A DNA stretch of 22,552 bases from contig CAZIFF010000013.1 in assembly GCA_964538345.1 (NCBI GenBank), positions 1 to 22,552 of the forward strand. The letters run 5' to 3'. The notes below the pieces were generated by a model. That model saw only the letters and a program-made list of their open reading frames with translations, was not told the DNA's origin and made no database searches. Source of the DNA: JAGOTN01 sp964538345 (lineage in GTDB: Bacteria; Patescibacteriota; Minisyncoccia; Phycocordibacterales; JAACPR01). Of the stretch, positions 6,330 to 13,290 are shown piece by piece (position 1 is the stretch's first letter; each line of letters begins with the position of its first letter). Made by a program: the position numbers and the translations under genes.

Positions 6330-7526
6330 TCAATGACTTGGCACTGTAACCCAAGCTTCTTTGGCGCTGCTCTCGAGGCAGGCATCAACGAAGATCATCT
6401 CGTCGACTGCATCCACGATGCCTGGAACATAGGGTCTGATGCCGATCTCTTGAACATTGTTGGCATCCGCAACGATTAGTGCGAAGCTTGTGTAGAGATT
6501 GCTAAAAGCATCGATGAAACCATCGGGGTGTCCTCCTGGTCTCCGAAACAACCATTCGATCGATTTCTCTATGCCGGGCATACCAGCACCACCGCGGATG
6601 AGTTCGATGTTCCCGCCTTTGGTGCAGAAGCGGAGCGTGTTTGGGTCTTCTTGGCTCCACCAGAGACTCCCTTCTGTCCCGTTGATTTCGATGGCCAGGT
6701 TGTTGGCATTGCCAACAGCAACTTGAGAAACTTCGAAGTTGCCGCTCACGCCTCTTTCATGTTTGGTCAAGATGTTGCTGTGATCATCAACAAGACGACC
6801 GGGTGTCTTTTTTGAAACATCTGCCAATAACCGAGATACACGCAGGTCAGGAAGCAAGAAGCGGATTAGTTGGTAGACATGGGTACCAATGTCGTTGAGT
6901 CCACCCGCTCCAGCTATCTTTGGATTAGTGCGCCATCTTGCCAATTTGGGCGCGTCTGGCCCTTCTTCGACTCGATCAGTGAGCCAATCTTGCTTGTACT
7001 TTCCGTTGAAGGCAAGAATAGTACCGAGCTTGCCTTGTTGAATGAGGAGGCGTGCAAGTTGTATCAACCCATAACCTGTGTAGTTGTGGGCGAGCCCGTA
7101 CTCTATGCGCGGGTTTTTATTGCTGGCTTTTTGGAATGCATCTCGAATAGCACGCGCTTCTTGAGCATTACGTGCCGCCGGTTTTTCCGAAAAGACATGG
7201 AATCCTGCATCGAATGCCGCAATTGCAACAGGTGCGTGAGTATCATTGGTGGCCACATTAATGATCACCTCTGCGCGAATATCAACAGGCAGACTTCGTT
7301 CACCTGCGATCATCTCTGTCCATGTGTTGTAGCAGCGTTTGGTAGACAGTCCAAGTTTTTGGCCGAAGGCCTTTGATTTGGCTGGGTTTGAACTGAACGC
7401 TCCTCCCACAATTTTCCAGTAATCACCATCGAGTCTGGAAGCGCTTCCGTGCGTGCCTGCGATAAAGGCATCATTACCACCCACCATCGCATAGCGAATG
7501 GGGCGGGGAAGTTTTGGAATATGCAT
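6330..7526 (-). CDS. Gfo/Idh/MocA-family NAD(P)-dependent sugar oxidoreductase
   Basis: The N-terminal Rossmann domain starts IRYAMVGGNDAFIAGTHG, a variant of the dinucleotide-binding loop. VFSEKPAARN near residue 113 holds the conserved Glu-Lys-Pro whose Lys is catalytic in this family. GGLNDIGTHVYQLIRFLLP near residue 205 supplies the Asp and His usually seen in the active site. At 398 residues it is a normal length. Family members oxidise the hydroxyls of sugars, inositols and glycosides. The specific substrate is unknown. It is transcribed divergently from a sugar isomerase/epimerase, a partnership common in polyol and glycoside catabolism. It has much higher GC (31 of 60 bases at 7141-7200) than the flanking core genes, which suggests transfer. 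The 264-bp divergent gap is AT-rich, with no motif I can assign firmly. Confidence 0.9.
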   Translation of the reverse strand: MHIPKLPRPIRYAMVGGNDAFIAGTHGSASRLDGDYWKIVGGAFSSNPAKSKAFGQKLGLSTKRCYNTWTEMIAGERSLPVDIRAEVIINVATNDTHAPVAIAAFDAGFHVFSEKPAARNAQEARAIRDAFQKASNKNPRIEYGLAHNYTGYGLIQLARLLIQQGKLGTILAFNGKYKQDWLTDRVEEGPDAPKLARWRTNPKIAGAGGLNDIGTHVYQLIRFLLPDLRVSRLLADVSKKTPGRLVDDHSNILTKHERGVSGNFEVSQVAVGNANNLAIEINGTEGSLWWSQEDPNTLRFCTKGGNIELIRGGAGMPGIEKSIEWLFRRPGGHPDGFIDAFSNLYTSFALIVADANNVQEIGIRPYVPGIVDAVDEMIFVDACLESSAKEAWVTVPSH

Positions 7527-7790
7527 GTTTCAAATGACGTTTTTTACCCTGGCTGTCCACCAGCATTTAGTTTTTAGGTACTGTGTGTACTTTTGATACA
7601 CGTTCAAAAGAAAGATACAATTTGACGTCTCTGTTGTCAATGTAAATAAATGCGTAAATGTGAGAATCGACAAATCAAAAAAAGTGTGTAGTATTGCTAG
7701 CGAATTACTTATGTGCTGATGCCTGGTGTATTAGTATATTAAATAAGTATTCGTTCTCTACTAAAAACAAAAACTGAGGAAAATAATCCT

Positions 7791-8798
7791 ATGCCAAGAC
7801 CCGTAACTCTATTCACCGGCCAATGGGCCGATCTGTCCTGCGAAGTAATGGTTCAGAAAGCCAAGTCCTTCGGATACGACGGAGTGGAACTCGCCTGTTG
7901 GGGCGACCATTTCGAAGTTGCCAAAGCCGATGTTGCTTACTGCGAAGCCAAGCGCGCCCTGCTCGTCGAGCACGGTATGCAGTGTCACGCCATTTCGACC
8001 CACCTCGTCGGTCAGGCTGTGTGTGACAATATCGATGCCCGTCATGAAGCCATTCTGCCCGATTACATCTACGGCGACGGCGACCCGGAAGGTGTGCGCC
8101 AGCGCGCTGCGGAGGAAATCAAAAAGACCGCCGTCGCCGCCAAGAACTTTGGCGTGAAAGTGGTGAACGGCTTCACTGGCAGCAGTATCTGGCATCTCGT
8201 TTACAGCTTCCCGCCAAATCTGCCTGGTCAGATCGACGGCGGCTACGAGGATTTCGCCAATCGGTGGGGTCCGATCATGGATGTCTTCCAGGCCAATGGT
8301 GTAAAGTTTGCGCTCGAGGTTCATCCGACCGAGATCGCTTTCGACATCGCCAGCGCCGAGCGAGCACTTGCCGCGATTGGTAATCACCCGGCTTGGGGGT
8401 GGAACTACGATCCTTCGCACTTGGCATACCAAGGTGTCGATTACGTCGAGTTCATCTATCGCTTCGCTGATCGCATCAACCATGTCCATATGAAGGACGT
8501 TTCCTGGAATGACAAACCGGGCGACGTGGGTGTGTTTGGTGGTCACGTCGGTTTCCACAACCACAAGCGCAACTGGGACTTCAAGTCTGTCGGTCGCGGG
8601 AGGATTGATTTCGAAAAAATCATCCGCGCACTGAACGACATCAACTACCAGGGGCCACTTTCCATCGAATGGGAAGACAGTGGTATGGAACGCGAATTCG
8701 GTGCAGCCGAGTCCTGTGAGTTCGTGAAAGCCCTCGATTTCCCGGCGTCGAACATCGTCTTTGACGCCCAGTTCGACAAGGAAAAGCAAGCTAACTGA
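7791..8798 (+). CDS. Sugar phosphate isomerase/epimerase (xylose isomerase-like TIM barrel)
   Basis: The protein matches the AP_endonuc_2 / xylose isomerase-like TIM-barrel family. It shows GYDGVELACWGDH near residue 28, LEVHPTEIAFD near 176, NYDPSHLAYQG near 204, NHVHMKDV near 230 and LSIEWEDSGMERE near 283. These supply the Glu, Asp, His and Glu positions that bind the divalent metal. Such enzymes isomerise or epimerise sugars or keto-inositols and frequently pair with Gfo/Idh/MocA oxidoreductases like the divergent gene here. At 335 residues it is complete. A Shine-Dalgarno GAGGAAA precedes the ATG by about 10 bases, unlike the near-leaderless neighbours. GC is about 58% in a sampled line (35 of 60 at 8101-8160) against about a third in gyrA, the strongest compositional outlier in the window. 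It still ends in the local T6CT4 terminator type. Confidence 0.9.
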   Translation: MPRPVTLFTGQWADLSCEVMVQKAKSFGYDGVELACWGDHFEVAKADVAYCEAKRALLVEHGMQCHAISTHLVGQAVCDNIDARHEAILPDYIYGDGDPEGVRQRAAEEIKKTAVAAKNFGVKVVNGFTGSSIWHLVYSFPPNLPGQIDGGYEDFANRWGPIMDVFQANGVKFALEVHPTEIAFDIASAERALAAIGNHPAWGWNYDPSHLAYQGVDYVEFIYRFADRINHVHMKDVSWNDKPGDVGVFGGHVGFHNHKRNWDFKSVGRGRIDFEKIIRALNDINYQGPLSIEWEDSGMEREFGAAESCEFVKALDFPASNIVFDAQFDKEKQAN

Positions 8799-8825
8799 AC
8801 ACTTCTACATTTGCACTATGTGCAG

Positions 8826-8856
8826 CACCTCGTTTCGGCGAGGTGTTTTTTCTTTT
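8826..8856 (+). terminator. Intrinsic terminator, T6CT4 tail
   Basis: CACCTCG pairs perfectly with CGAGGTG (8826-8832 with 8839-8845) around TTTCGG, followed by TTTTTTCTTTT. It serves the plus-strand isomerase. It lies ten bases from the convergent trxB stop and has no T-run in the minus direction. Confidence 0.92.
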
Positions 8857-8865
8857 AATCTAGAT

Positions 8866-9786
8866 CTAGTGCGCCTTAACCCAAACGTAGATATCTTCTA
8901 GAGCTTTTACAGCATCACCAGCGGCAATGTTATTCTGATGGTATACAGCGTTTGTACAATCACCAGCGGCCCATACACCTTCAATTTCAGTTCTTTGGTT
9001 CCAAGGGTCAATTTTGATTCTTTTAAATTCATCTAACGGTACTAAACCATCAACCATTTCTGTTGTTGGAAGATTTCCAATTTCCACAAAAATTCCTTGG
9101 CAAGCAATTTCTTTTTCTTCACCTGTTACAGAATCTTTATAAGCTAAACCAGACACAAATTTATCACCAATAACTTTTGTGATCTGAGCATTTGTGATTG
9201 TGTGCATTTTAGGATCTTTTAAAACTGCTTCAACTGTTACAGGATCAGCTTTAAAATCTGCATTTCTGTGAATTAGTGTAACTGAATTTGTGTAAGCCAG
9301 AAGTTGGGAAGCTGATTCAAAGCCAGCGTTTCCACCTCCAATAACAACTACATCTTTGCCTGTAAACATTGGACCATCGCAAGAAGCACAGTATGTAATT
9401 CCTTTGTGTTCAAATTGATCTGCATTTTCTGCTTCTAATTTTCGACGATGACTTCCTGTTGTAATCAAAACCGATTTTGCTTCATATGAACCTTTATCAG
9501 TTGTAACTTTAAAACCGCCATCAATCTTTTCTACTTTCTGTCCATATTCACCTTTACGCACTTCTACAGTGTCTCCGGCATAAGCCATAAGGTGCGATTC
9601 AAGTTGTTTAGCAAGTTCTGGGCCAGGAATAGTAATTGTGCCAATCCAGTTTTCAATACTGTCTGAAACAATTGATTGTCCTCCAAAATCTTTTGCAATT
9701 AAAATAGTCTTTAGTTTTTTTCTAGATGCATATACTCCTGCTGATACTCCGGCCGGTCCACCACCAATGATAATCAAATCTTGCAT
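8866..9786 (-). CDS. trxB: Thioredoxin reductase-like flavoprotein
   Basis: The FAD-binding motif IIGGGPAGVSAGVYASRK (6-23) comes first, then the redox-active CASCDG (Cys133, Cys136) and the pyridine-nucleotide domain GGGNAG (150-155). The C-terminal WAAGDCTN is the second FAD motif. The protein reduces thioredoxin or a related disulfide carrier with reduced pyridine nucleotide in the cytoplasm. The usual NADPH-selecting HRRxxxR signature is replaced by HRNADFK (173-179), and GGGNAG resembles the GGGNSG of NADH-dependent AhpF more than the GGGDSA of classic TrxB. NADH use is therefore plausible but not shown. At 306 residues it has no AhpF N-terminal domain. It is the last gene of the minus-strand core run and is separated from ftsZ by a large palindrome. 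Confidence 0.92.
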   Translation of the reverse strand: MQDLIIIGGGPAGVSAGVYASRKKLKTILIAKDFGGQSIVSDSIENWIGTITIPGPELAKQLESHLMAYAGDTVEVRKGEYGQKVEKIDGGFKVTTDKGSYEAKSVLITTGSHRRKLEAENADQFEHKGITYCASCDGPMFTGKDVVVIGGGNAGFESASQLLAYTNSVTLIHRNADFKADPVTVEAVLKDPKMHTITNAQITKVIGDKFVSGLAYKDSVTGEEKEIACQGIFVEIGNLPTTEMVDGLVPLDEFKRIKIDPWNQRTEIEGVWAAGDCTNAVYHQNNIAAGDAVKALEDIYVWVKAH

Positions 9787-9865
9787 AAATATTTTTAGTC
9801 AATTAATCACCTAATTTTAATGTATTTTCTTTCCACTGTGAAGCTTTGAAGTTTTCTGAATATTT

Positions 9866-9999
9866 AAATAAAATAACAGCAGTTAGAAGTGCATTGCACA
9901 GCTTGCGGATGCAAGCGAGCATAGCGACAAAACCGCAAAAATCGCGAAGCGTTTTTGCGGTTTTGGACGCGTGCACTGTTAACTGCTGTTATTTTATTT
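9866..9999. repeat. Nested 134-bp palindrome with GAGCATAGCGA core, overlapping the ftsZ stop
   Basis: The outer arms (9866-9893 and 9972-9999) share AAATAAAATAACAGCAGTTA and AGTGCA with only two internal differences. Inside lie a perfect 6-bp hairpin, GCTTGC-GGAT-GCAAGC (9901-9916), then GAGCATAGCGA (9917-9927), then a perfect 14-bp hairpin pairing CAAAACCGCAAAAA with its complement (9928-9941, 9952-9965) around TCGCGAAGCG. The right arm contains the ftsZ stop codon and its last codons. The core motif links it to the two hairpins at the left end of the window. It could terminate or stabilise ftsZ mRNA, or be a small non-autonomous mobile element. Confidence 0.75.
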
Positions 10000-11209
10000 T
10001 AGATCTTCTCAAAAAAGCTGGAACAGCACCCCAATCATCATCCTCATCTTCTTTCTTTAAATCTTTTTTCTCAACCTCAACTGAAACGGGAGTCTGCTCT
10101 TCTTTTTCAACTTTTTTCTCAGCGTTCTTTTTTGTTAATTTCAAAGTTTCTAAAATAGATTCTGTTTCTTCTTTTTCTTCTTCTACAACATCATTTCTTT
10201 CTAAAACTTTTTTTGGTGCTTCATAACTTGAGAAGAATGATCTACTTACGGCTCCATCTGGAAAACCTGAAGCGATAACTGTAACTTTAATGTCACCTTT
10301 CTTTAATGTGTCATCGTAAATTGTTCCAAAAATAACTTTCGCTTCTGGATCCAAAGATTCTGTAATAATTTTTGAAGCTTCTTGTATTTCAAACATTGTT
10401 ACATCTTCACCACCAGATATTGAGTAAAGCACTCCACGTGCTCCATTTACAGATAAATCTAGAAGTGGGGAACTAATAGCCATTTTTGCAGCTTCTTCGG
10501 CTCTCTTTTCACCACTAGCGATACCAATTCCCATAAGCGCAGAACCAGCATCTTTAAGAATTGTTTTGATATCAGCAAAGTCTACATTCATCTTTCCTGG
10601 AGTTGTAATCAAATAAGAAATACCTTCCACTGCTTGTTTCAAAACATCATCACACATCATGAAAGCATTTTTAGCAGTAGTTTCTTTTGAAATATTTGAA
10701 AGAAGTCTATCGTTTGGAATACAAATCACCGCATCAACTTCTTGTCGTAATCCATCAAGAGCTTGATTAGCAATTTTGTTTCTTTGTTGACCTTCAAAGA
10801 AGAAAGGTTTTGTTACAACAGCAACTGTAAGAATGCCCATTTCTTTTGCAATTGATGCAACTACTGGACTTGCTCCAGAACCAGTTCCTCCACCAAGACC
10901 GCAAGTAATAAAAACCATATCAGCGCCCTTGATAGCTTCTTGAACTTCTTCTTTTGTTTCTTCTACAGCTCGACGTCCTAATTCAGGATTCATTCCAGTA
11001 CCCAAACCTTTTGTAAGATTTTTTCCAATGTGAATTTTCTTTTTAGCAGAAGAGTGATGTAGATCTTGAGCGTCTGTATTTACAGTAATAAACTCAACAC
11101 CTTGAACTTTTGAGTTGATCATGTGTTCAACCGCATTTCTACCTGAACCACCAACACCAATAACCTTGATGCGTGCAAATGTTTCTATTTCTGGTTTTAC
11201 TTGTGGCAT
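9989..11209 (-). CDS. ftsZ: Cell division GTPase FtsZ
   Basis: FtsZ is the tubulin homologue that polymerises into the Z ring. It has GVGGSGRNAVEHM (18-30), the tubulin signature GGGTGSGAS (106-114), PNDRLL (165-170) and the T7 synergy loop NVDFADI (208-214). After the globular domain (to about 330) comes a charged Lys/Glu-rich linker and a conserved C-terminal peptide, DDDWGAVPAFLRR (390-402), which in the family docks FtsA and other partners. At 406 residues it is full length. It follows ftsA on the minus strand with a 96-bp gap that contains a small inverted repeat and a TATTAA -10-like box nine bases before the ATG. Its 3' end is embedded in a large palindrome. Confidence 0.97.
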   Translation of the reverse strand: MPQVKPEIETFARIKVIGVGGSGRNAVEHMINSKVQGVEFITVNTDAQDLHHSSAKKKIHIGKNLTKGLGTGMNPELGRRAVEETKEEVQEAIKGADMVFITCGLGGGTGSGASPVVASIAKEMGILTVAVVTKPFFFEGQQRNKIANQALDGLRQEVDAVICIPNDRLLSNISKETTAKNAFMMCDDVLKQAVEGISYLITTPGKMNVDFADIKTILKDAGSALMGIGIASGEKRAEEAAKMAISSPLLDLSVNGARGVLYSISGGEDVTMFEIQEASKIITESLDPEAKVIFGTIYDDTLKKGDIKVTVIASGFPDGAVSRSFFSSYEAPKKVLERNDVVEEEKEETESILETLKLTKKNAEKKVEKEEQTPVSVEVEKKDLKKEDEDDDWGAVPAFLRRSKIK

Positions 11210-11218
11210 ATATGTAAA

Positions 11219-11237
11219 TTAATACGGTTTTTAACCG
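11219..11237 (-). promoter_or_regulatory. Candidate ftsZ promoter element with a small inverted repeat
   Basis: On the minus strand CGGTT-AAA-AACCG (11225-11237) sits directly upstream of TATTAA (11219-11224), which lies nine bases before the ftsZ ATG. The position is like that of the repeat before ftsA, but the sequence differs. No good -35 box is seen. The hairpin is short and could also be a weak ftsA attenuator. Confidence 0.3.
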
Positions 11238-11305
11238 ATAATCTCTCTTAACAAAGAAAATCATATCACCAATTTAGGCGCTCGGAAACTTGACTAAGAT
11301 TTAAA

Positions 11306-12526
11306 CTATGGCAAAAATTGTTTGAACCAACGCAGTATTTTTTGACTTAGACTTTTTACAAATTTCTTTCCTAAGCTAGAAGAAACAATATCATCACCTT
11401 CAGCGTTCAAACCAAATACACAAAGACCATATGACACTGCCCATGTTGCATCTTTTATTGAAACTCCTTTATCGTGCAAACATTCTGTGATTTGTTCATT
11501 GCAAACTAATGAAGAAATTTTTGAGGGAAGTTTTAAATATGCTCTAGCTAAATCTTCTACTGTTGTTATTCCGCTTCCTCCACCTGTAATTACAATTCCT
11601 GCAGGAAGCAATCCATTTTTTCCAATCTTTTTTAAGTGAGCACCGATTAATTCAAAAATATCCGCTAATCTAGATGTAATAATTTCTTCCAATTTTTTTC
11701 TAGGATGTTTTATAGGTGTAGCGCCTTCTTCAAATTCTGTTTTTATTTTTTCAGCTTCTTCTAATGAAACTTGAAGTCCTAGGGCAATATCATTTGTAAT
11801 ATCATTCGAACCAATAGGGAAGACTTCTAAAGAAATAGGTATACCATCCTCGTGGACTATTATTGATACAGTCTCAGAACCAATGTTTGTAAGCACAACA
11901 CCTGCTATTTTTTCAGCTTTTGTAAGAGATACCAAGCTAGCTGCTATCGGAGCCGCCATTACATCTGCAATTTCTACACCAGAATCTTCTACTGCTTGTA
12001 TGAGTTCTGCTAAGTGATGTTCAAGTGAAAAAATATAAAGAACAGTCGCTTCTAATTTCACACCTTTCATTCCTACTGGATTTGAACCAAGAACTTGTTT
12101 GCCATCAATAGAAAATGAAATTGGAATATTATGGATAACTCTTTTGTTTATAGAAATAGTAGAAGGTATGGCTTTTTGACTTTCCGATAAAACTTTTTCC
12201 AAATCTAATTCTGTAATTTCATTGTCGGCTCTACTTATCATTACAGAGCCAGTAGAGGTGTGGCTAGAAAGACCAATTCCACCAACAGAAATAAAAACTT
12301 TCTTTACACGAATATTTGCTGTGCGCTCAGCTTGTCTGATAGCTTTTTTAATACTCTTGATAGCGTCATTTTGATTAATGATATAACCATGACGCAGACC
12401 TTTTGATTCCGCATAACCAACCCCTAAAATATTTGGCATTCCATGAGAGGTAGGTGAAGGTTCGGCAATAACAACCTTTACATGATAAGTGCCGATATCG
12501 ACTCCAACTGCAATGTTTCTAGACAT
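11306..12526 (-). CDS. ftsA: Cell division protein FtsA
   Basis: FtsA is the actin-fold ATPase that anchors FtsZ to the membrane. It has the phosphate-1 motif VGVDIGTYHVKVVIAE (7-22), the SHS2/1C region with VFISVGGIGLSSHTS, the phosphate-2 stretch VVLTNIGSETVSIIV and the adenosine motif IVITGGGSGI. The C-terminus is an amphipathic, Lys-rich helix with Trp and Phe (KSLSQKILRWFKQFLP), the expected membrane-targeting sequence. At 406 residues the length is normal. The order ftsA-ftsZ is the classic division arrangement. A perfect 8-bp inverted repeat and a TATATT box lie within 31 bases of the ATG, suggesting its own regulated promoter despite the upstream ybeY gene. Confidence 0.95.
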   Translation of the reverse strand: MSRNIAVGVDIGTYHVKVVIAEPSPTSHGMPNILGVGYAESKGLRHGYIINQNDAIKSIKKAIRQAERTANIRVKKVFISVGGIGLSSHTSTGSVMISRADNEITELDLEKVLSESQKAIPSTISINKRVIHNIPISFSIDGKQVLGSNPVGMKGVKLEATVLYIFSLEHHLAELIQAVEDSGVEIADVMAAPIAASLVSLTKAEKIAGVVLTNIGSETVSIIVHEDGIPISLEVFPIGSNDITNDIALGLQVSLEEAEKIKTEFEEGATPIKHPRKKLEEIITSRLADIFELIGAHLKKIGKNGLLPAGIVITGGGSGITTVEDLARAYLKLPSKISSLVCNEQITECLHDKGVSIKDATWAVSYGLCVFGLNAEGDDIVSSSLGKKFVKSLSQKILRWFKQFLP

Positions 12527-12534
12527 AATGTGAA

Positions 12535-12557
12535 AATATACTGTTATTGTAACAGTA
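12535..12557 (-). promoter_or_regulatory. ftsA -10 box with adjoining perfect inverted repeat
   Basis: TACTGTTA-TTG-TAACAGTA (12539-12557) is a perfect 8-bp inverted repeat with a 3-base centre. On the minus strand it runs into TATATT (12535-12540), which lies eight bases before the ftsA ATG. A repressor bound here would cover the core promoter. No regulator is known, and the repeat could alternatively act as a hairpin at the ybeY 3' end. Confidence 0.45.
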
Positions 12558-12595
12558 AAAAATAAAAAAACATGTGTATAACTCTATGTATTTGT

Positions 12596-12976
12596 TTATT
12601 TTAGAAAAAGTTTCTTAAATTTCTCTTCTTGTTTCTCCATCTCATCGCCGTGATCTAGACCTTTTAAATGTAGACAACCATGTATAAATAAATATTTTTC
12701 GTATTGTTTGGGGGTCATTTCAAATTCAGGAGCTTCTTTTTTGATTGTATTTAGACAAATAAAAATCTCACCTTCTGTTTCTGATAAAAGGAAAGACAAA
12801 ACATTTGGGATATAAGATTTTTGTCTATATGTTTGATTTAATTTTTTAGCTAATTTCTCGCCGACAAAACTTAAAGAAAGGTCATATTTTTTTCCAAGTA
12901 CAGAATTATAAATAGCAACAAACTCCGACTCTTTTGAGAACGGAGTTTTTTTAGTTGTGTTGCTGATCTCTAACAT
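12596..12976 (-). CDS. ybeY: Endoribonuclease YbeY (rRNA maturation factor)
   Basis: The zinc-binding signature HGCLHLKGLDH (99-109) places three His ligands in the family's HGxLHLxGxDH pattern; the usual Tyr is Leu107. The earlier NVLSFLL and GEIFICLNTIKKEA match the canonical NVLSFP and GDIVIS regions. YbeY is a single-strand RNase acting in 16S rRNA 3' maturation and ribosome quality control. At 126 residues it is slightly shorter than typical (about 150), with a reduced N-terminus. Its ATG overlaps the rpsU stop by one base (TAATG), so it is translationally coupled to rpsU. In E. coli, YbeY has been linked to S11 and 16S maturation, so the S21-YbeY pairing makes sense. Confidence 0.92.
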   Translation of the reverse strand: MLEISNTTKKTPFSKESEFVAIYNSVLGKKYDLSLSFVGEKLAKKLNQTYRQKSYIPNVLSFLLSETEGEIFICLNTIKKEAPEFEMTPKQYEKYLFIHGCLHLKGLDHGDEMEKQEEKFKKLFLK

Positions 12977-13230
12977 TATCTTCTTCTTTTTCCTTGTGTA
13001 GTTGAAATCTTTCCAAGTTTTACAAGAGCATCAAATTTTTCTTTACTTTGCAAAGATGCAAGCTTCTTCTTTTTTCTAACTGTATAAGAAGGTGCTCTTT
13101 CATCATATCTAAGTGAACGAACTTTTTGTAAAACTCCTGATTCTTGTACTTTACGAGTAAAACGACGAAGAACACTCATGTTGTTCTCGTTTTTATTTTT
13201 CTTTATTTCTACATTTGCTGTTGCGCTCAT
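12976..13230 (-). CDS. rpsU: 30S ribosomal protein bS21
   Basis: This 84-residue protein is strongly basic and contains the bS21 core SVLRRFTRKVQESGVLQ, followed by RSLRYDERAPSYTVRKKKKL. bS21 binds the 16S rRNA 3' end region near the anti-Shine-Dalgarno sequence and promotes initiation. The start at 13230 gives an N-terminus, ANVEIKKNKNENN, that aligns with the VEVKxxxxE start of the family. A Met at residue 18 would cut into the conserved part. The C-terminal extension QSKEKFDALVKLGKISTTQGKRRR is longer than in E. coli (71 aa). It is coupled to ybeY. Its upstream region holds the structured ncRNA, so read-through control of rpsU is possible. Confidence 0.93.
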   Translation of the reverse strand: MSATANVEIKKNKNENNMSVLRRFTRKVQESGVLQKVRSLRYDERAPSYTVRKKKKLASLQSKEKFDALVKLGKISTTQGKRRR

Positions 13231-13290
13231 ATGGTTGAAAATACTAGCATAGCTTTTAAAAATCTACAACTAGCTATATCTTTGGGGCTT

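Noticed and set aside
7585..7601. GTGTA/TACAC inverted repeat in the divergent gap before the oxidoreductase
   Set aside because: There are only five base pairs and no promoter box is placed clearly around it. It is too weak to call an operator.
9846..10226. Plus-strand 126-aa Ser/Phe-rich frame opposite ftsZ
   Set aside because: It is the complement of the FtsZ Lys/Glu linker and runs through the palindrome, so it is a shadow of ftsZ.
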